A stretch of 64,000 nt of DNA. Source: Nemania diffusa (taxonomy: Eukaryota > Ascomycota > Sordariomycetes > Xylariales > Xylariaceae). A program made the position numbers and the translations under genes. Where the stretch lies: contig JBBPUQ010000002.1 of assembly GCA_038501195.1 (NCBI GenBank), forward strand, positions 4,727,001 to 4,791,000. The letters are read 5' to 3'. How positions within the stretch are numbered: position 1 is the stretch's first letter; each line of letters opens with the position of its first letter. Below the pieces are notes generated by a model. The model was not told where the DNA came from. It searched no databases and saw only the letters and a list, made by a program, of their open reading frames with translations. Positions 46,451-56,412 of the stretch are shown piece by piece.

Positions 46451-48089
46451 GCTCTTGAGTTTCGCATCCAAATGATCACATTTCGTATAAATTTGGCGAT
46501 ATGCCTTTGAGCTCAACCTTTAGCGATACATACATCGACGTGCCGAATTCTTCAATTATAGTGCGAGGGGTAGTGCGAGTGCTAGAAGTATGTTTTTTAT
46601 TAGCACGGAGCTTGGCGGCTTATAAATATAAGGGTTTAAAATCCTCTTGTAGCTTAGCCATAGTGCTGTCCTAAAAGGAGAGGATATTGTGAAGCGTAAG
46701 ATCGTGATAGTATCCCCCGTTACTCTGTTAAAATATACTAGAGTCTAGATCGCATTCGTGAATCTAAGATAGCAAGCGGGTCTTATAGGCTATAGAGCTG
46801 TGTTGAAAATTGGGAGGTATGTTGGTCGTCGTTGAAGAATAGATCTTCTCCGCCTATATAATGGTGGCCGACACCACGAAGCCTCTTGGGTAACATGCGT
46901 TCATTCGTCCCGTCGGTCGCCTTTTTGCAGGTGATAACTTTTAATGCAAGTGGTTTTTTTACACTCTGTAACATATCCCTGATTAACAATATTGAAAAAG
47001 GGGCATAATTTATAATATGGCTGGCTCGATGTCAACTTTGTGACCATGCCGAAAGTGGACTCCCGACCCCGACTATGCTCAGTTTCTATTAAAACACAAA
47101 GTCGGGAGGCCTAATATCGAACAGTATTAAAAGTTCTATGTACTTATGGTGACCTACTCTACCCCTGGGAACTGTTGGCCATGGTTACCTATTGTCAGAG
47201 GAGGAAGTCACAGAGTGAATAGAAGTCATGTCGCAGCTATGTAGAAGGTGTAGTATAGGGCTCAATAGATAGATTCGTTGATTCCTGACCTCCTAGATCT
47301 ATCAGGGGGACCGAAGGTCCCTTATATATAGCTGAATCAATAGATATAACCACCCTATAGGGTCTTGTTACTTTATCACCTGACACCTATGAGGATTCCC
47401 ATGTTCAAACCGTCACCTCGATTTTAGAATAAGTATATCTATTAATCTAAAGTGGTTTTCAAACTCATGCACCGATCCGGGCAAGTTTGTAATACTAGTC
47501 TAAGCTTTGGCTGGAGAGGAACAGGGAACCTCGGAGGTAAGCTTATGTTGCAAGTGAAAGTTCAGACTATGTGGTTGTGTGGCACGCTGTATATGTATCA
47601 ACCGATAGTCATAGGTTAAGCTTCTAATATCCAGACAGAGCGGGCGATCAAGGCACTCAAGTCATGGGCTTTTAGCTGTACCACAGGCTATAAGATGGCA
47701 AGCATTTTTATTGCCAGAATTGGGATATATAATACAGACGATTATAATAATATTAAATTACTCGAAACAACATATTTCCTCGAAGAGCTCACTAATAAGA
47801 ATGCTTATTGTCATTGCACAAGGAGAGAAGTTCTGTCTGAGCTAATAGGACTTACTCTGCTGGCTTATATGATAGACCAGGCCAAGGCCCATGCCATATC
47901 TCTTAACCTATTTAAGCTTTGGTACCTTGACCATATGCCCTTTTATTCCATTTTGTCTTTGAGGTTTGCCTTACAAGTAGTGACGCCCATAGCGGCATAG
48001 TGATAATAGTTAACGAAGTCCAGAGTTAGTACAACTATTAAATCACTTCACGCGCCCTAGAGGCTTTATCACAACCATATAACCATCTA

Positions 48090-48300
48090 CGAGCTTTTTG
48101 GAGGTTTTCGGTAAACCATTTAAACTTACTAAGGAAGGATTAGCTAACCAGGTCTTAAGTGCTATCCCTGGAAGGGCAGCGAACTAACTAGGGTTATATC
48201 GAAAAAGTCCACAGAATTAAGCATCCCTAATCAATAGATACCCCCTGTGCGACTCGGTCACCCGCATTGTTACACTATAATCCGTAAGATGTTTGTTTTC
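48090..48300. repeat. Degenerate repeat copy B
   Basis: This segment aligns in the same order with 12660-12870: CACAACCAT, a CTAAGGAAGGATTAGCTAA-like block, GGAAGGGCAG against GAAAGGGCAG, AACTAGGG/AACTAGCT, ATTAAGCATCCC against ATTAAGCACCCC, and GTGCGACTCGGTC against GTGTGACTCGATC. The match extends over non-coding parts, so the two arose by segmental duplication rather than by chance. Confidence 0.6.
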
Positions 48301-48369
48301 TAAAATACAACGTGTGACGTTTTCACACGGTACTCTAGAGACCTAACGAAGTTCACACTCACACTTCTA

Positions 48370-48605
48370 GATATCTATAGCTTCATTCCTTGTAAAACAA
48401 TTGACTAGACAATAGTTTCTATAACAAGCTTATCTAACCAGGTAGCTAATGAAGTCCCCAGAGGAGCCTCTAAAGAATGTACAAGAAAGATTTCAGCACA
48501 GGCGTTCTGAGTTAGACCTAATCAATGAAACCCCCTTCCTCTCTAGGAGCCTGTTCACCTGCACCGTCACGCCCCCAATCTCTGAGCTTCTAGAATAGCG
48601 TTGTA
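48370..48605. repeat. Degenerate repeat copy D
   Basis: The segment has the AACAATTGACTAGAC, TATCTAACCAGG, CCTAATCAATGAAACCCCC and CACCGTCACGCCCCC blocks, which match parts of the copies at 48090-48300 and 48740-48965 in the same order. It is more diverged than copy B. Confidence 0.45.
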
Positions 48606-48739
48606 TACGTATATACCAAGATGAGATGTTATAGTACATAGCGAATAGGTAACTGGTTTATATGTTACAGCGGAACGTGTGGATGACACACACCGCACCT
48701 TGGAGACTGACAGGTAGTCACAATAGCACTTCCAAAAGT

Positions 48740-48965
48740 TTCACTACTCCTCAAAGTAATGTTATTGAATCAAAGCAATAAGTAGAACTTTATATAGAAA
48801 TCCTACCTAAATAGTTAAGTCAAGCAGTTCTCAAAAAGAAAATCAACTGCTTAAAATAAATAAGAAGAATTCAACGAGAACTTTAAAAAACTAAACCTGA
48901 CTAATAAAACCCTCTTACTTTCGAGTGCAGCTTTGCGCTCACTGTCACTATGTAAGCCTTCACAA
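48740..48965. repeat. Degenerate repeat copy E
   Basis: The segment ends with ACCTGACTAATAAAACCCTC, then GAGTGCAGCT and CACTGTCAC blocks. These parallel the ACCTAATCAATGAAACCCCC and CACCGTCAC blocks of the copy at 48370-48605. It is the most AT-shifted member. Confidence 0.4.
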
Positions 48966-49677
48966 GTAACTGTTTCGATCCATCAAAAATTTCTTATATG
49001 TCCAAAGGTTTGGATCGTCCCTACCACTTGGTAAAATTTATCAATCCCCAAGTTGGAACAGAGTCATGGCGGCAAGGGTTGAGCGAGCACGAGTACTATG
49101 AGATAATAGTAGCCAAAGGCGCTCAGAACTACGACAAATACTATGCATGGACAGCATCACAGATTTTGACTAATATATTATACCTGCTAGCGGAAGTTTA
49201 TAGATCCTGCACGATGCTTCTCTATCCCTATATTTAACTTATTATTATATTTACGTCACTACGTCCTAATATATAGCGGCCGAATAAGGTTCACAATCCA
49301 CGCGCAGTATTTATCTTCTCCATGTGACAATTAGTAGCTTCCTTATCTTAACAACATGGCTTCCTCAATGTAGAGCCGCAACTTCCTCAATGGACCCCGA
49401 GCAGCATTTTCGTGTTTACTACATCAGGGCTTTTCATACCATTAGTTGGTAACACTATTCGACTGGGGGGTAGCACAAAAATAGCACTGGCACTAGCTTT
49501 GTCCCCTCCACCGAAACAGCTCTTGTACTCATCTCTCAACATCATAACAGAAAACACGGAGTGGTGGTATCACTGTAGCATCTATTGCTAAGAACTTGCC
49601 TAAGAACATATCGACACAACGGCTTTGTGCAGATAGCAAACTGATCTCTAAGAGCATCCGATTATAAATATCGGAAT

Positions 49678-50349
49678 ATGTGCCCACCCGAACTCCTTTC
49701 TTGCGTTAATTTTCCGAGCCAACTCCTTTCCTTATCGGGTTTGTTTAACCTCATGGGCCTACTACCCTCTCTACCGTGCATTTGCCAGAGGTGTGGAGCG
49801 TGTTTTACCCATCCCGCAGATGGACCAGGGCTCTGTCCAAAATGCGAGGCCATCAAGATGAGTACGCTTAACCATCGCACCCGAGACTGCGCACTAGCAC
49901 AACAGCGAATCATCCAGGCCACCTCGACAAGCCTGAGTCAAAGCAACGACTCCTATTCCAGTCATCTTGCGGGTCTATCTCTGATGGAACCAGGTATTAG
50001 GCACTACCCTCCAACGATTTACCCGGCTAGGCCATGTGCATCCTCTACTAGAAGCAAAGAAAGACTACCTGGAATCCGGGAGGTTCCAGCACTGCTATAT
50101 GGTTTGGAATGCAATCCTGACGACCGAGTAGAGTACAACCGACGATTACTTTCGCCCCGAAGAAATCAAGAAGCGCAATCTAGTTCAGAAGCCACATTGG
50201 TACCATTACGAAACTCTCAATACAATCAAATTCAAGAATCTCATGCGGCAGGAGAGCGTCCCATGCCATTTAGCCCTCAATATTACCGTACTACAATTCG
50301 CAGACGTCGGGACCGTCTTCATAAAGCCTGTCACTCAACTATTAATTAA
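49678..50349 (+). CDS. Hypothetical protein with Cys-pair (zinc-ribbon-like) motif
   Basis: An open frame of 223 aa is present. Residues about 36-60 contain CICQRCGACFTHPADG followed by LCPKC, so paired CxxC knuckles could bind zinc. The rest is polar, with many Arg and Ser residues, and includes a basic RRRRDRLHK near the C terminus. There is no signal peptide or membrane segment. The start could also be the internal ATG at 49753. The gene lies in decayed repeat territory and next to a MITE. It may be a lineage-specific gene or a chance ORF. I do not recognise a family. Confidence 0.35.
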   Translation: MCPPELLSCVNFPSQLLSLSGLFNLMGLLPSLPCICQRCGACFTHPADGPGLCPKCEAIKMSTLNHRTRDCALAQQRIIQATSTSLSQSNDSYSSHLAGLSLMEPGIRHYPPTIYPARPCASSTRSKERLPGIREVPALLYGLECNPDDRVEYNRRLLSPRRNQEAQSSSEATLVPLRNSQYNQIQESHAAGERPMPFSPQYYRTTIRRRRDRLHKACHSTIN

Positions 50350-52211
50350 GTTGATCAGGCACACGATGGTGACGGGGAGGAACCGCCACCCCATCGCGGC
50401 ACCTGGTGAAAAAGCCTCGTCTTTGGTGTGTGGGCACACTCACATAGACATGGGAGCTAGTATAAGGGGTTTAGGATTTAAGACCTACGGCAAAATTGCT
50501 TAGAAATTCCCTAGATTGAGATAAGGGTTTGACTCTAGGTCGGGGGCACCATATTTAGGATGCAAGGGGTTGGATTATTATGTGTCTACCTGCCGTGTTT
50601 GCTATTCCCCCTTCGGGCCTTCTTTTGTACTGTTTGTTATTACTGCAAAAATATCCACATCCTGAAGAATCGTACCACGTTCTACTTGCACGTGCAAAAT
50701 TTCATCCCCAATGTGATCACTATGAGTGCTTCTAACAATCGAATACGGCCGCGGCCGGCTTGCCCTAGCTATCAGTTCCTACTTTGGACATTTGGCTACA
50801 ACACGACGCCTCAGGGACGTACACAGGGGTGACACCTTATGATCAGTCCAATGAAAATGGAAGTAAACTAGTGAATATTAGAACCAGGGCATTCAAATCG
50901 AAATATGTGGCTTAGCTTACCTATAGGGGGGGACCCCCTTTTCGGACACGATGGATCGTGCGTGTCTGCTAGGTCACCTTGTCGAATTTTTCATTATTCT
51001 GTTATATACATTGTATTATAGTGTTATAACAACTGGACAGCTATTTCTTACCACTGGGTCGAAACTGCTTCATTTTTTCTTTTTAGTTCTGTGCGCTTAA
51101 AAAAAAAACAAGCTGGAAAACTTTTGTGTTACTATTACAACATACTATAACATCATGTTTTCTTGTAATACTGCGTACAACGTAACAGCGCATAGGTCGA
51201 AAAAACTGCAACTGAAGTGGCTTAGCCGGCGCAATGATAAAAAAGCATTTCGGTATGAGGATAGAAATACCACAAGCATCGCTGTCAACAGCGTGTCCAA
51301 AAACCGGGCTCCCCCCTATATGCAATTTGTAATAAGTGACACGTTTCTAGCATACTGGGACCCTAGTAATGGAAGTAAATTGAATAAACTACACTGACTT
51401 ATCATTTGTCGTAAAGTGTAATCATTAGTAGTTGTACATTACAGCGAAGAACACACTATCTCGACTGAGGAGGGTTGCGCTGAGGATTGTTTTAATAGTG
51501 TTCTGAACACTGCTTATTGATTGACATTAGGTGGCTTCTTCTTTAGTGTAGCCTAAGTATTTTAAAGCACTATAACCATTCCTTCTTGTTCCTATTAGCT
51601 CGTCCGTCTTCTTATTAGAAAATTATGATTCAGTATTAGTTTCATTCCTGAAAGTCACGGTATATCGATTAGATAATCAAGCGGAAGTAACTAGTGGCTA
51701 AACCCTAAAATTTTCCACGTGGTGAACAAGGGTGACGGAACGGCAACAAGAACTCTGACAATAAGAGGTGGATGCATTATGTGACATTGGTGAATCAGAA
51801 AGAGTTCGGTGTAGGAGAACGGAATCCGCCTGTTAATGACGATGGCGAAGCTTTACTCGACTTAGTACGTGCACTAAATTTGATGAGTCAGCTAGCCCAG
51901 AGTAGTTCACTGTCGCGTAGGATGGATAGAAAAAGATATTGTTTAAATAATTTTCAAACATGGCTATTTCTTGAGATCGTTTATATCAACCAAGTGTATT
52001 GCAACCTCTATGTATCAATGGGGACTATCAAGTACCTAATGGTAAAAGGGGCATTTGAATTGGCGACTTTAGTGGATATTTACTAGTGGTAGGTATGGGG
52101 ACTTTGGCGCCGCTCGCACTAACGGTAGTCTATTTAGATAGGTACCTAAATAAGGGCCTAGCAAAAAAAAAACTTATTCGATGAAAATATTTTTTCGAAA
52201 AAGATTTTGAG
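50350..52211. other. Intergenic region containing MITE copy 2
   Basis: Apart from the mobile element at 50920-51322, I see no supported feature. The ORF at 51772-52086 has no recognisable domain, no splice context and lies in AT-rich sequence. Confidence 0.5.
50920..51322. mobile_element. MITE-like non-autonomous DNA transposon, copy 2
   Basis: This copy of about 403 bp is collinear with the element at 42015-42416. It shares CCTATAGGGGG at the left end preceded by TA, then GGACACG, ATTATTCTGTTA, a TTTTCTTGTAATACTGCGTAC block, and CGCTGTCAACAGCGTGTCC near the right end. The right terminus has changed (CCCCTATATG instead of CCTCTATAGG), so the flanking TA is no longer clear. Many differences between the copies are C/T or G/A transitions. 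ORFs inside it are fortuitous. Confidence 0.8.
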
Positions 52212-52283
52212 TAGCTAGCGATTGTTTCGATCAATCGACCTCCGGGTTATGAGCCCGGCGCTCTTCCACTGAGCTAGCTAGCT
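52212..52283 (-). tRNA. Initiator tRNA-Met (CAU)
   Basis: Read on the minus strand, a full cloverleaf forms: acceptor AGCTAGC pairing with GCTAGCT, D-arm GCTC-AGTGGAA-GAGC, anticodon arm CCGGG-CTCATAA-CCCGG with anticodon CAT, and T-arm GATTG-ATCGAAA-CAATC, plus an A discriminator. No intron is present. It has the hallmarks of eukaryotic initiator tRNA: A1:U72 at the top of the acceptor stem, three consecutive G:C pairs next to the anticodon loop, and A54/A60 in the T-loop (ATCGAAA in place of TTC). It therefore should start translation rather than elongate. Confidence 0.92.
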
Positions 52284-53015
52284 TGATTCGCAGTTGTATT
52301 GCGTTGAGGAACACAACCTAACATGTCAGAGAGCGGGCATATTACACTTCATATCATAACAACAACTAGTATGACATTAAATATTTCTTATTTCTTTATT
52401 TTTGCCTACATTTTCGTGAGATTCTAATAACCGGAGTGGCTGTTGTTTTGATTGAAGTATGTGTTTACACAACGAGAAAAGAGAAAGGGGAGAGGCGGGT
52501 ACGAGATGGAGGCGCCGAACTTATAACGCGGCGGCGACAGCAGCCCTGACAACACCGACAACAATAGTTATTATTCTAAAGATGGCCGAGCCACCTATTG
52601 ACGTCTAGTATTAATATAATCCCCGGATTCCCTTTCGCTCAGTTGTGGAGTCACATGTAGCCGAACTTGGCAAGTGACCGGATTGGGCTGCGGAGGACTT
52701 TGCGCCGTCACAGTCATGTATAATCGCGTACATGAGCGCGATGAACAAGCCTCATCGATGTCTCTTCTTCGTGGGAAGACAGCATAATAGGTGCGTGTCT
52801 AATATTGCCTTTCTTTAAAAAGAATAGCGGCTGCTCATTTCCGCTGGCTAAAGCTTGGAGGGACTAAAAAGTAGTTAAATAAAGACTACTTGTCCACCCG
52901 GATGATCGAGGTTGTTGCTACTCTCCTCTCGCCCCCTCTGATTGAAGAGAACAATTTTTAAGATCAATCATATCTTCGTCTAAAGGCTTTGTTAGTAGCT
53001 TCTTACAGTAAGAAA
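52284..53015. other. Intergenic region, promoter of the mannanase gene
   Basis: No gene is seen between the tRNA and the mannanase start. A TTAAATAAA stretch at about 52872-52880, roughly 140 bp upstream of the start, could serve as a weak TATA element. Confidence 0.45.
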
Positions 53016-54394
53016 ATGGCGACGCTCAAGACCCTTTGGGTCTTGCTACTTGCGGCCACTAGCACGCTCGCCCTGCCGTCGCTACAGAAACCCACTCGGC
53101 TCTCACCCATTGTCCGTGAAGGTTCGAAGTTCCTACTAGATGGCAAGCAATGGAAGGCAGTAGGTCCAAATGTCTACTGGCTCGGCCTAGATGAGAACGT
53201 AACCCCGCCAGCTGGGCAGCCATATGACCCGAACACCAAGGCCAGCTACCCCACGAAAGAGCGCGTTACTGAGGTTATGGCTGTCGTGAATGCTCTAGGT
53301 GGTACCATGATCAGGGCGCATACGCTCGGGGTTAGCACCGGGAATCCCCTCAGTATCTGGCCCGCGCGAGGCGTGGTGAACGAGAAGGCGTTCGAGATCA
53401 TCGACTGGGCTGTGTACCAGGCAGGCCTGTACGGTGTTCGATTGCTCGTTCCGCTTGTTGACAACTACGTTAGAACTTGCCCTTCATTAGTGAAAGTTAG
53501 AGTACTGAATGATGAGTAGGATTATTACCACGGTGGGAAATACAACTTCTTGCGCTGGGCTGGCTTCGACCTCACTCAGACGAGGGACAGCACCAACCCT
53601 GCGATTCAGCAGTTCTACACGAACACCACCATTGTCGCTACATTCAAGGACTACATCAAGACGCTTCTGACACACAGAAACCAGTACAACAACCTGACGT
53701 ATGCAGAAGACCCTACGATATTCGCGTATGAGACTGGCAATGAGCTGCTGGGTCCCGTCTGGGGGGACATGAACTGCCCGGCTGACTGGGTGGCGGACAT
53801 TGCGAAATACGTCAAGAGCATCGCTCCAAATAAGCTCGTGTTCGACGGCACGTACGGCATCAACAAGACGCATCTCAGCATCAAGGAGGTAGACGTCTTC
53901 TCCGACCACTTTTACCCAATCGACACTGCGAAGCTGCAAGCCGGGATCAAGGCCGTAGAGAGTGTTGGAAAGATCTACTTCGCCGGCGAATACGACTGGG
54001 TAGGGACCTCGGGCGGTTCTTCCCTCGACTCCTTCTACCAAATCATCGAGAACAGTCCAACAGTCGGCGGGGACACCTTCTGGAGCTTGTTTGGGAGGAA
54101 CGCTCCGAATTGCGATGTAAGTAACTACTCCTTTGGCAGCTCCGAGTGCCTCTGCCCATTACTCGGTAAGAGAATGACTAACGAGAAATTTTACAGACGT
54201 TCGTAAACCACAGCGATGGATTTACGCTGCAATATGGAAACCCCAGTAACTCGGCGTACACGAACAGTCGGATTCAGCTCATTCGGAAGCATTTTATTGC
54301 CATGAGCCAAGGCAAGACCATCGGTGCTCAAGCACCATTGCCTCCCGTGTCTTGTCCTGCTCCCCCGCCATCAAGATACTCTACAAGGGCGTAA
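53016..54394 (+). CDS. Secreted endo-1,4-beta-mannanase (GH5)
   Basis: This extracellular hydrolase cuts mannan and galactomannan backbones of plant hemicellulose. Three exons are inferred: 53016-53468, 53520-54116 and 54197-54394, with introns of 51 and 80 bp, giving 415 aa. Residues 1-17 form a signal peptide (LWVLLLAATSTLALP). GH5 landmarks are the GGTMIRAHTLG segment, the acid/base glutamate in YETGNELLGP, and the nucleophile glutamate in FAGEYDWVG. No carbohydrate-binding module is attached. Several NxT/S sequons fit secretion. The gene faces a GH7 endoglucanase 254 bp away. It has no visible defects. Confidence 0.92.
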
Positions 54395-54648
54395 TACTAG
54401 GCAATCAGTAATGGTATTACTAATGTCGGAGTTGCTGGGCGACGAGAATGATAAGTCGATGTAGCACAATAGTGCGCAGAGAGTACATGTATCATCTATT
54501 GGAAGAAAATGTATATAAAGTTCTACTTTGTGACGATGCCTAAGTTATGCATAACTTAACTCAAGATACTCTCATTTACAAGCATTGGGAGTAGCTACGA
54601 TGCATTAGCTAGTATCTACTAGAGATGCCAAGAGTAGCAAAATACTTA

Positions 54649-56412
54649 CTAGTCATTTGCATAAGCGCACGTGTAAGGACTGGCACAGGCCTTCGGGCCA
54701 GTGTATCCAATGCCATCGCACTGGCCCCAGTGAGTCTGTGTCGGCTCAGCCGCCGCAGTGGTGGTGCTCGCAGGCGTAGTCACAGTCGCAATCGTAGTCG
54801 GAGCCGCAGTTGTCGTGGTGCCGGGGCACGAGTCGTCGTCCTCAAACGTAGAGCCGATGTCGCCCCATCTAATGTTGCTGAAGACGACGTGCGTCGTCGG
54901 ATTGTTCTGCGCGATGAGGGCGGGGTTGCCCTCCGTGGCGTCGCAGGGCCCGTTGCTGCCGCTGTCCAGCCAGTTCATGAACTGGCCGGCGTCGTTCCAG
55001 ATGGCGAAGGTCAGCACCATTCCGCGGCCGAGCGCTTGGCCCATCGTGGTCAGGCTGCCGAACTGCGCGGCGGCGCTCGAGTCGGCGTTGCATGACTCGG
55101 TGGTGATGGTGTCGCCGCCGGGGTTGGCGCTGGCGATGAGCTTGCCGTCCTGCACGTACTTGCGGGTGATGGAGGTCAGAGTACCGGCGGTGGTGCCGTC
55201 ATCGGTGTTGAATTGTGTGATCACGGTAAATGGCTTCGAGGTGTCGACGGTGCCGCCGGGACCGTAGTAGTTAGTGTATCCCTTCGCATAGGGGTTGAGA
55301 CCACATCCACTCTTGTCGCAGTCGGTTGTGCTGCATGGATGAGGCGTGAATGCATTTGCCTTAGAGTTAGCCTCCAAAACTAGTCGTTGTCAGAGATTAG
55401 TAATTATTCATTTATTGAAAAGACCTAGTATGGAGGGAGAGCATGTGATGGCGTAGTCCTAAAGTATTCGTATGAGGTCCCGGGGAGGGGAGGAAGCTGA
55501 AAGCATAAACACATTAACGGTATAAGAGAACAACTTACTGTCCATCTCGTTACAACAGTAGCCGGAGCCATTCGTGTTGAGAGTTCCGTTCTTCCAGTTT
55601 TGGACAGGGCATTGCGCATCGCAGTATCCAGATCCGAAGTTGGCGCCGCCGGTGTTATACTCGCTTCGGCCTCCAGTCTTGTCCATTTCACCCAGATATA
55701 ATGCACCGTTCTCGCCACATGGCAGTGTAGATAAATCGACAGTAAATGTCAACTCTTGGCCCAGTAGCTGAAGCATCTCATAATCCCCGTCGTCGCCCAG
55801 GAGATAAAGACGCGGGGATGCATTCTGAACCTCGCCGTCGTCGTTGATGGTGTACTGATACATGGTCAGGGTATCTCCCGATGTTGAGACGCCATTGTTG
55901 GTATAGTTTGAATCGCCTTGGACGAAGCAATTCTCTGCGCAGGTGGCTTCATCAGGACAGAGCGTCGCATTCACTCCGGTGTTAGTTGTGCAAGATAACC
56001 AGTCGGCCGTGTGAAACCAATGATAGTTCCAGTCGATGACTACAGACCTGTCCTTTGCAACACAACCATCTGCGCTGGTGCACTGGTAAACTGTAAGCGC
56101 AGGGTGCTCTACTATGTGTTAACGTATGTTGCTAGATAGCTCCCGGATTCACATGTCTAGAGCATCCGAGGCCAGGCTCTTGAGCATGAGATTCAACTTA
56201 CTGCATTGAAGTTAGCTAGGTACTTAGAGAGCGGGATGCTTAGAAAAGGGAGGGAAAGGGCAAGATGTAAGTAAAACTGAAAACCGGATAACAGATGAAC
56301 AACAGTCTAATACATACCGATCAGCTTGGTCATCGGGGTTTTGAGCATTGGCAAGCTGATAGCTAGCGAATGCTAGGACAGTCCCCAGCACGCCTCTGCA
56401 ACTTGGCGCCAT
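54649..56412 (-). CDS. Secreted endo-beta-1,4-glucanase (GH7) with C-terminal CBM1
   Basis: This is a cellulose-degrading GH7 enzyme of the endoglucanase I type. Three exons are inferred on the minus strand: 56412-56314, 56106-55539 and 55379-54649, giving 465 aa. Residues 1-23 form a signal peptide. The catalytic motif is NEMDILEANS, with the ExDxxE residues in place. A Thr/Ala/Pro linker leads to a fungal cellulose-binding module with [15 protein letters not shown] near the end. The spacing and missing loops fit an endoglucanase rather than a cellobiohydrolase. Two oddities are seen: Leu occupies the place that is usually Trp just before the catalytic Glu, and the first intron would be 207 bp with a weak donor (GTATTA). 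A better donor four bases upstream would break the frame, so that junction is uncertain. The 54.8-55.3 kb part is GC-rich. Confidence 0.87.

Larger units (their letters stand above)
45259..49677. other. AT-rich gene-poor region with decayed sequences
   Basis: No intact gene is supported. The stretch is rich in AT and TpA and looks mutationally decayed. It contains a coding relic (45850-46450) and several degenerate repeat copies (48.1-49.0 kb), listed separately. The ORFs at 47695-48000 and 48998-49237 have protein-like composition in parts but no recognisable domain. They could be further relics. Confidence 0.5.

Noticed and set aside
51083..51397. ORFs on both strands inside and across MITE copy 2
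   Set aside because: They are not kept in the other copy and cross the element boundary, so they are fortuitous.
51772..52086. 104-codon plus-strand frame before the tRNA
   Set aside because: No domain or splice signals, located in decayed AT-rich sequence.
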